Below are positions 35,300 to 47,000 of a stretch of DNA of 64,000 nucleotides, one piece after another. Numbering within the stretch: position 1 is the stretch's first letter; each line of letters begins with the position of its first letter. The stretch covers positions 186,001 to 250,000 of the forward strand of contig JAUIRK010000179.1 in the NCBI GenBank assembly GCA_030549495.1, read 5' to 3'. The position numbers and the translations under genes are program-made. Below the pieces are notes generated by a model. The model was not told where the DNA came from. It did not search any database and was given only the letters and a program-made list of their open reading frames with translations. Source of the stretch: Nectonema munidae (Eukaryota; Nematomorpha; Nectonematoida; Nectonematidae).

Positions 35300-35990
35300 C
35301 ATATTTTGACAGACATCTGTCAATTTTGATTGATTTGCCAAAAATTCGAACATTTTTTTGAAATTGAGTAAAACCAATTATTTCAGCATAGGTGGAAACT
35401 TTATTTTATATTTGTTTTATAATAAAACTTCAAATGATGTTTATATATATTTTTTGACAGGTATCTGTCACTTTTGATTGTTTTCTCCAAAATAAAGTTT
35501 GTATTTGAAAAAGATATACACCAATGAACATAGCGTATCTAAAAATCTCATTTTATACTTGTTCTATAAAAAAATTCAAGTTATACCAGTTTTGATCTTT
35601 TGACAGGTATCTGTTAATTTTGATTGATTTAACTCGTTTAAAAATTTGAACATTGTGTTTGAAATCGAGTGTAACCAATGAATCAAGCGTAAATGAAAAT
35701 TATATTTTTTATTTATTTTGTATAGAAAATTTCAATGATCTCCATTTACATATTTTGACAGGTATCTGTCAATTTTGATGAATTTGTTCAAAAATTAAAT
35801 GATTATTTCTGAAAATGATAATCACCAATGAATTAAGCCAACATAAGAATCTTATTTTACACTTGTTTCATAAAAAAATTAAAGTTATATTGATATTTTG
35901 ACAGGTATCTGTCAATTTTGATTGATTAAATAGAAGTGGCATTTTTTTCCTTGAATAATTATCACCAATGGATTCAGCGTACCTGAAAAT
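35300..35990 (+). repeat. Tandem array B, ~147-bp unit, five copies
   Basis: The motif TGACAGGTATCTGTCA (an inverted repeat, TGACAG/CTGTCA) followed by ATTTTGATTGATT recurs starting at 35308, 35455, 35601, 35757 and 35899 (spacing 142-156). Each unit also carries a CCAATGAATTAAGCGTA-like block about 80 bp after the palindrome. The array shares the GATTGATT segment with array A, so both arrays probably derive from one ancestor. Confidence 0.85.
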
Positions 35991-36039
35991 GGGTTATTAA
36001 ATTATTTGCGAAAAAATTTCTCCTTTATAGAATCTAATG

Positions 36040-36112
36040 AGAGGGGGGGGGCGGAATCCGCCCCTCCCTGCCAAAAAAGTTATTAAAAAAAGCCTGCCTG
36101 AAATAGGGTTAA
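36040..36112. mobile_element. Right end of a piggyBac-like element
   Basis: Read on the other strand the end is CCCTATTTCAGGCAGGCTTT next to TTAA (36112-36115). It resembles the end of the MITE at 54990-55113 (CCCTTTCAGGCATTGGG). A perfect GGCGGAATCCGCC palindrome flanked by G and C runs lies just inside (36049-36070). A matching left end was not found. Confidence 0.45.
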
Positions 36113-36649
36113 GTATTGAACAGTCTCTAAACACCTTACATCACGATCCCTAGATTAAACTTAAAATTCCAAAGTTGAAATAATTACATATCAATGCATT
36201 AGGAGCATAACAAACCTCCTGAGTCATTAAATTATGCCGAAATTACTTTGACAAATACTATGTATTAAACCAAAACCTTTTATGCTCGAATATTTTCCAC
36301 ATATAATTTTGAATGTTGCTGAAAATTTAAATATAGATTAAGAGTATAAAAAATATATTGTGTTTAAATTTTATCTGATTTAAAGGAAAATTTTAAAGTT
36401 ATTAGCTTGTGAAAATTTGGCTTCAGGGATATATAGGTCCATATTAGGTGCTTGTCAAACGTTACGAGGCATTAAAGTATGCAGAGATTGCTTTGGCAAG
36501 ATATTAGGAAATTGGCAAAATTCCGGAGGAATTAAAATATGCAGAATTTCTTTGATTAATGATTGTATTATATAATTATTTAATTTCAAAAAGGTTAAGG
36601 CTAAATAAACTTTGAAGCACTTTTTAACCTAAGATTTTTATCGATAAAT

Positions 36650-38520
36650 GATGATCAGATATTATGTGTTGCATAATTTTCTGAATTTCCTGATGAATGT
36701 TTTGCAACCATTTTCTTTAAAATATATTGCAGTGTGCCCGGCGAAAATGATGCCCCCATCGGCAGTCTGTCGAAGCTATAACATTTTCCATCCACTTCAA
36801 AGCAAAACAAATTTTTATACTTTGGGTGGATTCTGATTCCATAGAAAGCCGAGGAGACATCATATTTTGTCATAAATTTCCATCTCTTCTTTAGTGAAAT
36901 AAGTTTAGAGGATATGTGAGTTTGCATTCGATTTTCCTGAAGAGTTCTTTCGTGAACGCGAAATTTTGAATAAATCTAGTTTCGTTGTTCGCTTTAGAAA
37001 TGACAAATACAGGGGAAATGATCTTCGGAGTATTGTTGCGACTGATGATTTTGTCTTTAAGCAATGTCGGTACAATTACTTCCTTGATAAACTCTATTTG
37101 ATCTTCTGGTGGCTTAGACTTGTTGCAGAAGAAGCCAAATGGTTGTGGAGCAGCGACTGCAGGCTTGATACCCTCAAATAATATCTTTCTAACCTTCTTG
37201 CTCCTCAGATTTTTAGGACATTCTCATATTGCGTTATTACTTGCAAATTTGTGAATTTTTGTGTCCAAGGAAGGTAACTTTTTAACCTTGTTGTTGAACT
37301 TTTTACCAATCTTTGTGATAGGAAAGGAGATTGGAGATTCTCGTATTCTCTTCAGGTTTTCTAACTTGTTCATTACCGTCACCTTCCCCAGGTTCTTTAT
37401 TTTGAACTTGGTCATCGGCAGCGGGCGAAGATAAAATTTTTGTAAAGATCTCGTGCCAGGACTTTGGTGAGAACAGGTCTTTGCCATCTAAATATCTCAA
37501 TGTTGCTACCATTTTCTTTCCGACATCTGAGCACATAGGGTCATTTTCGATTTCATGGATGATGTCCTCTGGTGTTAGTGGTGAACTTTCCAGTTGTTGC
37601 TGATAGTCTTCACCAAATATTTCTTGTAGGATCTCATGTAAATCGCCAATCATTACGTCTTCCTCATTACCTTCTGGAATAGGTAGCGCTTCTTCCTCAT
37701 TTCTCCCTATGAGCTCGTCGATGTCGTCAATGGTAGGCCACACAATTTCGTCTGTGAGCCAAAGAGATTCTTGCAAAAGGACGTTTGACATAGTCGTAGT
37801 CACTTGTTCCACTGAGGGCCAGTCATTGTCTACCATATCATAGGCATTATCTTCGGATGGTTGGATGATGGGTGTGCTGGCCGCCTGGATTGGAGATAGA
37901 ACAACGGATGAGGTTTCGGAATCGCTTGATTCATCCGAGGAGCTAGAATTTTCGGAGGATGATGAAGAGAAAGCGAATGGGGACAGAGGGGGCTGTGCAT
38001 TAGGGGATTGAGGGATTTCATCAAAGACTTTAGAGATATCTTTGAGAACCCTCGTGAGTCCAGCGATTCTACGGCGCCTTCTTCTTTCCCTTTTGCACGG
38101 GCCTACCTCTGTCCGTGTTTCGAAAAAATCCAGGAGTTGGAGTAGATTGAACAATAGGAACGTTGAGATGTGAGAGTGATGAAGTTCCCAATTGTTTGCG
38201 AGCCGCTTTAGACGCATTGTTTACCTCAGCCACATCTTCTAGTGGTAGTTGGGAAAGGTTTCGCTCAATGACTTTAAATAGTAACACGATCAAGTCATCT
38301 TTAGCGTTTCTTTGAGTCGTAGCAGAGTTAGCAATAAAAGCTTCAATTCTTTTACTTGCAAGTTCTCTGGGAGTGTAGCGTGATAGGATTTCTGGCTTGT
38401 TGTGGTCAAAATCTGCATAACCCAGAGACTGTTTTGGCAACTCTCCTACAGTCTCCGGGAAAATGCATGGTTCAGGATTTTTATTTACCTCAAGCTTGGA
38501 GATTCTTATCATCAAGGCAT
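36650..38520 (-). mobile_element. Reverse-transcriptase retroelement fossil, broken
   Basis: Fossil of a retroelement with a gag-like part and a reverse transcriptase part. The gag-like part (38515-37303) includes an alpha-helical region, an Arg-rich patch and a long Ser/Glu/Asp-rich stretch. The RT part (about 37000-36650) shows KYDVSSAFYGIRIHP and CYSFDRLPMGASFSPG, the fingers/palm motifs of LTR-type or DIRS-type reverse transcriptases. No terminal repeats, protease or integrase were recognised, so family is open (LTR kin or DIRS). It is broken, with a handful of breaks. Moderately old. Confidence 0.65.
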
Positions 38521-41500
38521 CATAATCCGCCTACTTTTAAGATCATTTCATAATGTTAAAACGAGGGTTGCAGAGAGTGAGTGGGAAGTTTTGAAGGAAA
38601 GAAATTTCATTAAATCTAGATAGGAATGAGAGAATTTTTTCTCAAGTATAGCATCGGCACGAGCATGAACCCTCACTTTTAAATCATTTTTCAAAAATTA
38701 AGTTCATGTGATATAATTCTATAAAATGTAGACATGTAAGCGCATTTTAAATTTTATCCCAAATAATCTCTTGTCTAATATAGAGTAGGGTACTTTAATA
38801 AAAATTAAAGTGAAAGTCTTCAGAGCAATTAATGTATTTACTTCATGTTATGTGTTTTCTTGCAATTGGTCTCTCCTAGTTTGTATGTCTGTTGATATAA
38901 AGAATTTTTCAGTTTGCCGGTGGTGTATTGTCCAATTTCTTGTTTGAGTGAATATAATTATAATAATAATATACTTTTTGAAATAAGTGTAAGGTGTGTG
39001 TTTGAGTGCCTCTGGCGTTCAGATAAGTTTTTCCCTATGAAACGTTTTTTTAATAAAGATGGTATAAGTATATTCAAGAGTAAAAATTATTATATGTTAT
39101 AGGTAAGGGTGATTTAAAAAGTGTTTATAGAACAAGAATGTTTGGGAATAAAAAGTAGAAGTGTACGATTGGAGTGAGAGATTTTGAAGGAGTTGGAATT
39201 GGATTCCTTCAAATACTAGGAGGAGGGAGTTTTTACCTTCGGACCCTAGTAAAGCAATGAAATTTCATGTCCCAGAAATTTATTTAATTTAGTTCTTGGA
39301 GTGCACGATTTTGTAACTCTTGTAGATCCACATATGTGGACATTATTAGGTTGCCAAATCTCTAATTAATCTATTCTCTCCATAAGACAACCACGTTGTC
39401 GATTTAAAAGCGGGCCTAAGGAGCTACTATTAAAATTTTCTTTTATTTCATCTTCTCTCTTCAAATTATTTTCAGGTTACTTCCTTTTCTCATACTCATC
39501 TTCAAAAAAATTTATAACACGTTTTGTTTTTTCCAAATAAATGCTTCATACTCAACATGATTGAAGAAAGTATAGCCAAAATATATATTTGTCATATATA
39601 ACGATTTTCCCAAAAAATATGATAGAAATGATTTTTTGAAAACTGATTTTCAGACATACATCACATTTTAAATGTTACTTCCAGATCTTTTTAACCGTGT
39701 TAGCTAAAATGGAGTACAAAAATGAAATAAGCATAATCGATCTAATATAAAAATTTATTAGGATATTTTTAAAGAAAATTTTATCTTAATCAAATTTTGA
39801 TTGACGATTTTCAATCAAGTAGTAAATTTTATCAATAAAATTATTGATATAAAAACCTTATGAGCTTTAACTTTATGGAAATATAAATGTTCAAGAGTGT
39901 ATTTAAAATAGAAGTTATAAATTATCTAGGAATAAATTAAAATTTTTATAAATACATAGGATTTGTTTGGATTAATGGCTATTTCAATGATTGTTTAGTA
40001 TAATAAATCAGTACAAAAGCTAAATTCATAAGAAAATTTTTATTTAATTATAAATTCAATCTATAATGATTCTAATCAAAAACATGCATACTTTGATTTC
40101 GGAAATGGCAAACTGGCACAGGTACTCTAATTGCAAAAACTCAGTCCAAAAATGAAATCAGCATTGTCGATTTAGTAGATAAAATCTATATTTTTTTATG
40201 TATGAATATTTTTCAGCCATACATAACTAATTCGATTTGCACTTTAAAACGAGCATGATCGAGTTGGTACTTAATATCTAAATTATATTGCAAAATTCAT
40301 TTTAAGTTACAATAAAAAATATATATATCCTAAGAACTATATTTTCTTTTCATAAAACGTATTTATATAATAATCTCTAAAGTCTACACCATTAGATCAT
40401 AAGATATATTTTAATGTATAAAGAACATGTGAAAAACAAAATGGATTATATAGACACAAATATATATATAGTAATTGAAAATGAGGGAAACTCATAATAA
40501 GAGAAATAAAAACTTTATATTAATACATGCTTAACGATTATTTTCCACTTGATTGCTCTTCTTGTAAATAGGTATATAATTTTATTTAATTTTCTAGTTT
40601 TCCTTCCATATCAACATTTTACACTAAAATTATGTTGTGTATATCACATTTTTATTATAAGTTTGATTTTTTCTCCTTCTTTTTTATGGTTTATTTTGTT
40701 TGGCTTTACGAAATACCCGATCACATATTTTATTCTATATGAAATTAAATAATTTTTATATTATATTGTGATCAATAAATTTTTCTTCTCTATAAAATAT
40801 TTGTGTAGCATTTTCCATTATTGAAATGTCTTTATATTCATTTTATATTAATCCTTCTTATAAAATAAACTTTTCATCAGTTTAAACTTTCAAAAAGGTC
40901 ATGTTCTCCATATCATCTGTCACCAAATCAGAAAGTGATTGCCTATAAACAGATGGGCCAATTTAATAAAGAACAGCAATTGATCATTCCAAGGACAAAT
41001 ATTTAAGTTCAAGATTTATTTGATAGTGTATTTAAAGTTATATTTAAATCAAAAAATAAAATATAAGAAGCATAAAATCAGTTTGTAAACATAAAGGAAC
41101 TTCTCCAAATAATGGCATAAAACTTAAACATAAACACACTGTTTTATTAGAAAACAAATAATTTTTTGAAATACAAATACAAAATATAGTTTTAAAATCA
41201 AATTTTGTAACTTCTATTTTTTAAAAATGGGTATGTATGCATTAAGTTAGCATCCGTAAGAACTTTTGTGAACCAACAAAAAAACTGAATATTTCTTATA
41301 CTCCTTAGGTAACAACGGATTCAAAAGTTCAACTTAACTAAATGATTATTTCACTTTCGGAATTTGAGTTGGAATCTAAAAATAAAAAATAAATTAAACA
41401 AAACAACTAAATGTAATCATTTTCAAAGAGGATAAATTCACTGAGATTCCATTGATAAATATAAAGAACAAAAATACGTTATTTTTATCCATTCGCTCCC

Positions 41501-43473
41501 CACGACCGATTTTGTTAATTGTAATCAACAAGCATGCTTTATAAAGAACACAAAATTACATGGACAACAATGAAATTTCATACTTAATTTTGATTCTCTT
41601 AATGTAGCAAATAAAAATCATAAGATAGCTAGGAATATTTTGTTCACTTTCGAAATTCAACATTTTTTAATTGATATCTTTCAAAGAAAGTCGAGGCTGA
41701 TTTTTGGGTATTTTTAATTTTTTAGGAATTTGAAGTGAAAACTCAGAATTAAAAAAAAAAAGAGTAATAATATTTCAGAACAGAATGCAAAATATAATTA
41801 GGAAGAATCTCAACTTAATTTGAAACATCTTTTATTTTTAAAAATCGTAAACGTCAAGCTATACTCACGCGGTTGTTATACATTGTTTGGTAAATATACT
41901 GATAAATTTTGTTATTCAATTAGCATTTGCTGCAAGATTCGATGTCTTTTTTAAAACGAAATATATCAGTTGAAATAAATTAGAAAATTTTTATAATATA
42001 TACAGACCCTCTTCTAAATAGTATTCATCGTCAAAATTTTGAATCTCATTAGGCCTTTAAAAAAAATTTAATTCATGCAAAAATTGGTATGTATATTTTT
42101 TTTAATTTATGTTTTAAAATGAAATGTTTTTTAAAAAGGGTTTATAAAAAAAAAAACTTTTTTAAAGTTTTTTTGGGTAAACATTTCAATAATGTATGGT
42201 GGAGAAGCCCATTGAGATTGAGCTCAAGGGACATTTTTAACAGTGAAAAAAATAAAAAAAATACAGGGTAAGTAGAATAATTATAAAAGATAAACTTAAT
42301 AGCTGAACATTTAAACTAGAGATTAAAAAGGAAAAACCTGTTCTTTTTAAAATGTAAATTAAAAACATTACCAAAATCGTTTTACAACAAAAAATACAAT
42401 TATAAAATGTATGTCAATTATGTGCGTTTAAGAAACTTTTATGCCTTTCTCCAAAAGCCAACATAAAAGCGCATACCTATTGGCGAGCTCAGGCAAAATC
42501 TAGCCATTACTGATTCTTAGCGGAAGTACTACCCCCAATGAATGAGGTTCTGAATTCGCAAAGATTTATTCAAAAATATCAAGATGGATGAAGGTGTTTT
42601 TTTTATGTCGATAGATACAATTTCAAAAAAACTATTTTTGACATCCATTGACACAATTTCATAATTCAGAAATTTGTGTAGTAAGGAGTTAGTAAGGTTG
42701 CGGACTCGAAGTGTAAAATATTTGACGCCGATCTGGGTATTTAAAAAATTGGACTCCGATTCTGACTCCAACAACAGGCTATTTTAAAAGTATGACTCCG
42801 ACTTCAAAAACTTGAAATTAAAAGTACTTAATTCTGATTTAGATGTAAAAATCTGGGTTGAATCGATAAAATGAGTATTTTTTCCAAGATAAATATTGGA
42901 AAGGTAAAAAATTAAAGATTTTTCAAGCAAAATTTCGACCTACGTTCTGCTTTATCAGAACTAATAGACAAAACAAAGATAATATCGAAACAAACAATAA
43001 TATTGAATAATGAAACTTTGACAGCAAATAAAACTATTTAAAATTAGCAAAAGCTTACAAATAAAAGCCTAAAATGCAATTAAAGTCACTTCCGCCAAAA
43101 TAGACAAATAAGTATAACATACGAAGATAATTTTGAAAATATATGAAAGTTAGCGAAAATAACAGTACACAAACTTTTTTTAACTCGTTAATCGTGGAAA
43201 TTTAACTTGCGCGAAAATTTCTTTATTTACAGTATTTTATGAGTTCACCTGTTTCTTAAAGATATTAAAAGGATATATATTTGTTTCATCATTACACTCG
43301 TCAACAACCGAAATGGTTTTTACATGTAAATCTTAATAATTTCATAGCAAGTTTGGATATTCATGTTTTGCTATCAGATCAGAATGCCTTAAAGTGTTAT
43401 TTAAGATTTGTTCCTCGTATCGCATTATTTATCCATTGTCTAACATATGGAACTTAGAATTAACATATTTTTA
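38521..43473. other. Gene-poor AT-rich stretch
   Basis: I see no gene here. Long frames at 40.5 and 42.1 kb are composition artefacts (Phe/Ile/Lys-rich). One identifiable repeat, the GACTCC-type copy at 42690-42812, is listed separately. Confidence 0.5.
42690..42812. repeat. GACTCCGACT-rich repeat, copy 3 (partial)
   Basis: GGTTGCGGACTCGAAG followed by GGACTCCGATTCTGACTCC and TATGACTCCGACTTC. Same family as 29113-29420. Confidence 0.5.
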
Positions 43474-43539
43474 TTTATTTTTCTAAGACTTAGAATATTA
43501 ATAAACATTTTGAACATAAAACATTTCTAAAAAAAATCT

Positions 43540-43660
43540 GAATTTTGCTTTTACGTTTCTTTTGCTGACTCTCCTCACGTTGTAGTAGTCACCAGTCTTG
43601 GGATTGAAGCGGCACTGATACTTTCCATCATGTCCTAGTGAAACCTTTCTCCATGTTGGT
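43540..43660 (-). other. Coding-like segment of unknown origin
   Basis: One minus-strand frame reads KVSLGHDGKYQCRFNPKTGD and continues YYNVRRVSKRN. The codon mix is unlike the flanking AT-rich DNA. It lies downstream of the WDR26 stop, within what could be its 3' UTR (an AATAAA lies at 43479-43474). I do not recognise the family. It may be an exon of another gene or transposon debris. Confidence 0.3.
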
Positions 43661-44043
43661 TACTTATGTCCTCGATTTCTTGCAGAGAAATTCAGATGAG
43701 AATGGAAGAAATGGAGCTTTAACAACGTTCGTGAACAGCAAGATAATTTTGTACCAAGGGTGCAAAATTTCTTTATCTACACCGTCGTTTGCAAGAAAGT
43801 TGTCAACAAATGATTTTCATGCATTACTTTCCAAGGGGTTTGTGTTTTCATAAACTCATTACTATCTAGAGGTAGACTAATTACTTTGAGAAATCCCCAC
43901 AAATTCTTCACTGGTGCTTGTGATAATGACGTGAGGAAAGCAAAATCTTTATAGTTTCATAGTTCTCAGTCATATTTGTTACGTGTGCAATTAGTACGGA
44001 GTGGAAAAGGACTGATTGTCGTAATATTTATTATAATACAACT

Positions 44044-47000
44044 TAAATTTTCCATCCTGGAGAAACAAACTATGGTAGATTCAAGAATACTTGTTTCATG
44101 CATTATTTTGATTTAGAACAAAAAAATGTTTTAGACTTTCAGTATCATTATTTGCATTGTAAAAATAAAAAAACGAAAAAAAAGTCAAAAAATCATTACC
44201 TGAATTTGTATGAGCATTAGATGGACCCCACACTCGAAGAGTACTGTCATCAGATGCACTGACTAACATATCTGAAATTATAGGATTCCACGACACACAA
44301 TTAACTGTGCGTGAGTGACCTGATAAGACTGATATGGGATCTGGTTTATTTATATGCCAAATATAAACTTTGTTATCTAAGATACGAAAGATATAGCCTT
44401 AAAAATGAAAAATAATATTACAATTTGATACCTTCACTACCACTGGCAACAAAATCTTGATTAGGTCCACCAAAAGTAGAATGAATTGTATAGAAACCCT
44501 GTGTCACTCCTTTAAATTTGCAAACCAAAACTTTATACTGCAAATCCCAAAGATGCACACCCTAAACACAATTTCAAAATTAAGTGTAATAATAATAATT
44601 GAACCATCTATTAGTTATTATAATTATCATATGGTGCAAAGAATTTAAATAAGGAGGTTTTGATACAAGCAAAATATTTAGGAGTTTAAAAATTATTTTA
44701 AATTTAAACTGGTTGAAACATTGATATAATTAAATGCGCAAATATAAAAAAGTCATTGATTTAAAATCGAAATGCTGCCATTACAATATATATGTTTATA
44801 AGAAATTGTTTATGACCTGTGTCGCAACATTTAAAATAGCATATTTATCATTTTTGCAGCAAGTGAAGGAAAGAATATGATGATCTTCCTGGATCCTAAA
44901 TATGAGATAGAAGGCAAGATTAAGGATTGAATACTTTAAAAGAAAATGCTAAAAATTGATCTTACACATGAGAATCTTTTTTAGTGAAGAAATCATAAGA
45001 ACGTATTCTGTGATGGGTATCCGACGCTAAGGTTGTGGTATTATCCATTAAATTCCATATGCATTGTACACGCAAACCTTCCCAAGATTCAAGGATGTTA
45101 CCACTTAGGTCCTTAAGCAAACAAAAATGTATTTTGACGAAACATATTTATACTTTCATTGGCAGTGTCATATTTAAGAGCAATAAAGTATTAAATTATA
45201 TAAATGATATTGCAACCTAAAAAACAAATATTTCGAAAAGATAACAATTTTTTTTGGAATTTGTGTTTAAAATTGTGCCCAGTAGAAGCAGCTTATAATA
45301 GTCATGGATAATTTTATCATCTGATTTTTTATCAAATTTGTATGAACAAAAATTCTCCACTAAAATGTGATCTGTAGTACTTAACCGTCATAAGTGTTAT
45401 TTTGAAAAAGGTGATCGTGAAGTTCCAATGAGCAAAATTGAGACTGGTGGGTGTCAATTTCTTGTTAATTTAATTTCCCATTTTATGACAATTATAGGCA
45501 TTTTAAGAATGTAAAAATATTTCTATACAATCTTTATTTGATTCAACATATAAAATCCAGATTTATTAAAATCTATAACATTAAGGCAAGAACAGTTCAA
45601 GTCTAAAGATTTATCTTTCCAGAAAACAAAAGAGTGTGATGAAATGTTGAATTAATAGAAATATGTAAAGCTGCTACTAATGATAACAGTTATTGAATGC
45701 TATGCAAGAAATAAAGGATTTTAGAAGGGCGTCCAATCAATGACAAATTGGAAGAGCTTTACAAATACCAAAGGGTAGTGTGCGTTATAGAGCAACAAAG
45801 ATTCAAAGGATGATTTCGAACAGTTTATTCATGCATCACTTGATGAAAACAAATGATAAAGGGCATTCAAAAACAATTATTTTTCATCAAAAAAGCATAT
45901 TCTAATCATTTAAATAAAGTATGCCTAAAAAGGGAATTTTTTGTATTATTCATAATCATTTTATTCAGTTTTTTTCCAAATCATATGATATTAGTGATAG
46001 TCAAGTTCTTAAATTAAATAAAGAATTCGGTAACAATACTTTATTTTATAATGACTCTTTTTGCTCAGTTAAAAACACTATATATCTTTTAGGTACAACT
46101 ATTTTCAAAAAACAAGAGGGATGTTATGAAGTAACAAATAACATAAATCATCAAATAATCACAAAAGAAATAAAATCTAAAAAAATAAATAAACTCAAGT
46201 GGTTAATTTATGGACATGGTAAAGTACACCAAAACTCTCTGAGTTTTTTAGTTTTGAGTTACTTTAGAGGTAAGGAGTGATTAAAAATTTGTAGATTCAA
46301 GCGATATATCATTATTAGAAGTTAAAATAACTGATGGGTTAATTTTTAAAATAATACGATATCTAATGTAAAGCAGAAGATTTGTATTAAAGAGCTTTGA
46401 TAAACGTAGGCGATTTTATTTCTGTAAAGTCGACTATAGTCGACATTGGGCGTTAACGAGTTAAGGAATATATTAATTTATAAATAGAAAGATTGAAAAA
46501 TGATTCATTTACAAATGACAATATTTGTTTTAAGAAAAATGTCTCGAAGAAAGTCAATGTAAAGGTTACAAGAGGAAATAGTTGTGTACCGATTAGCAAC
46601 TTAGACTTTATCGACTGAGTTTTTTATTATTGTTACCTATAAGAAGGGAAAATGTTTCCATAACTTTTACTTAATAACAATCTATATATAAAATGAGATG
46701 AAAATGTATTATATATACTATGAAATATATAATATAGTATTATACTCGAAACCACCATGAGATGAGCTCAAAAAATCAAAATCAGCCTGCCAAAACAAGT
46801 GAAAAAAGAAAGCATTCAAATAAAAAACTTCTTTGAAAATTTACGCATAAATAAAATTGGCCTCTTGTTCCACCAGTAACAAACTTCTGACTATCATAAT
46901 GCCAGGATGCACTTGTCAAGCTGTCTTCTGGTGAATGACGCATTTTTAATTTTAATTTTCCTGTCTAAATAAAATAAATTAAATTCAGAAACTCGGGTAT

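Noticed and set aside
32863-36070. One complete transposon bounded by AGTGGCGGATC-type ends
   Set aside because: The left motif and the inverted GGCGGATTCC at the right match over about a dozen bases only, no target duplication is present, and the TTAA-type right end suggests a piggyBac boundary instead.
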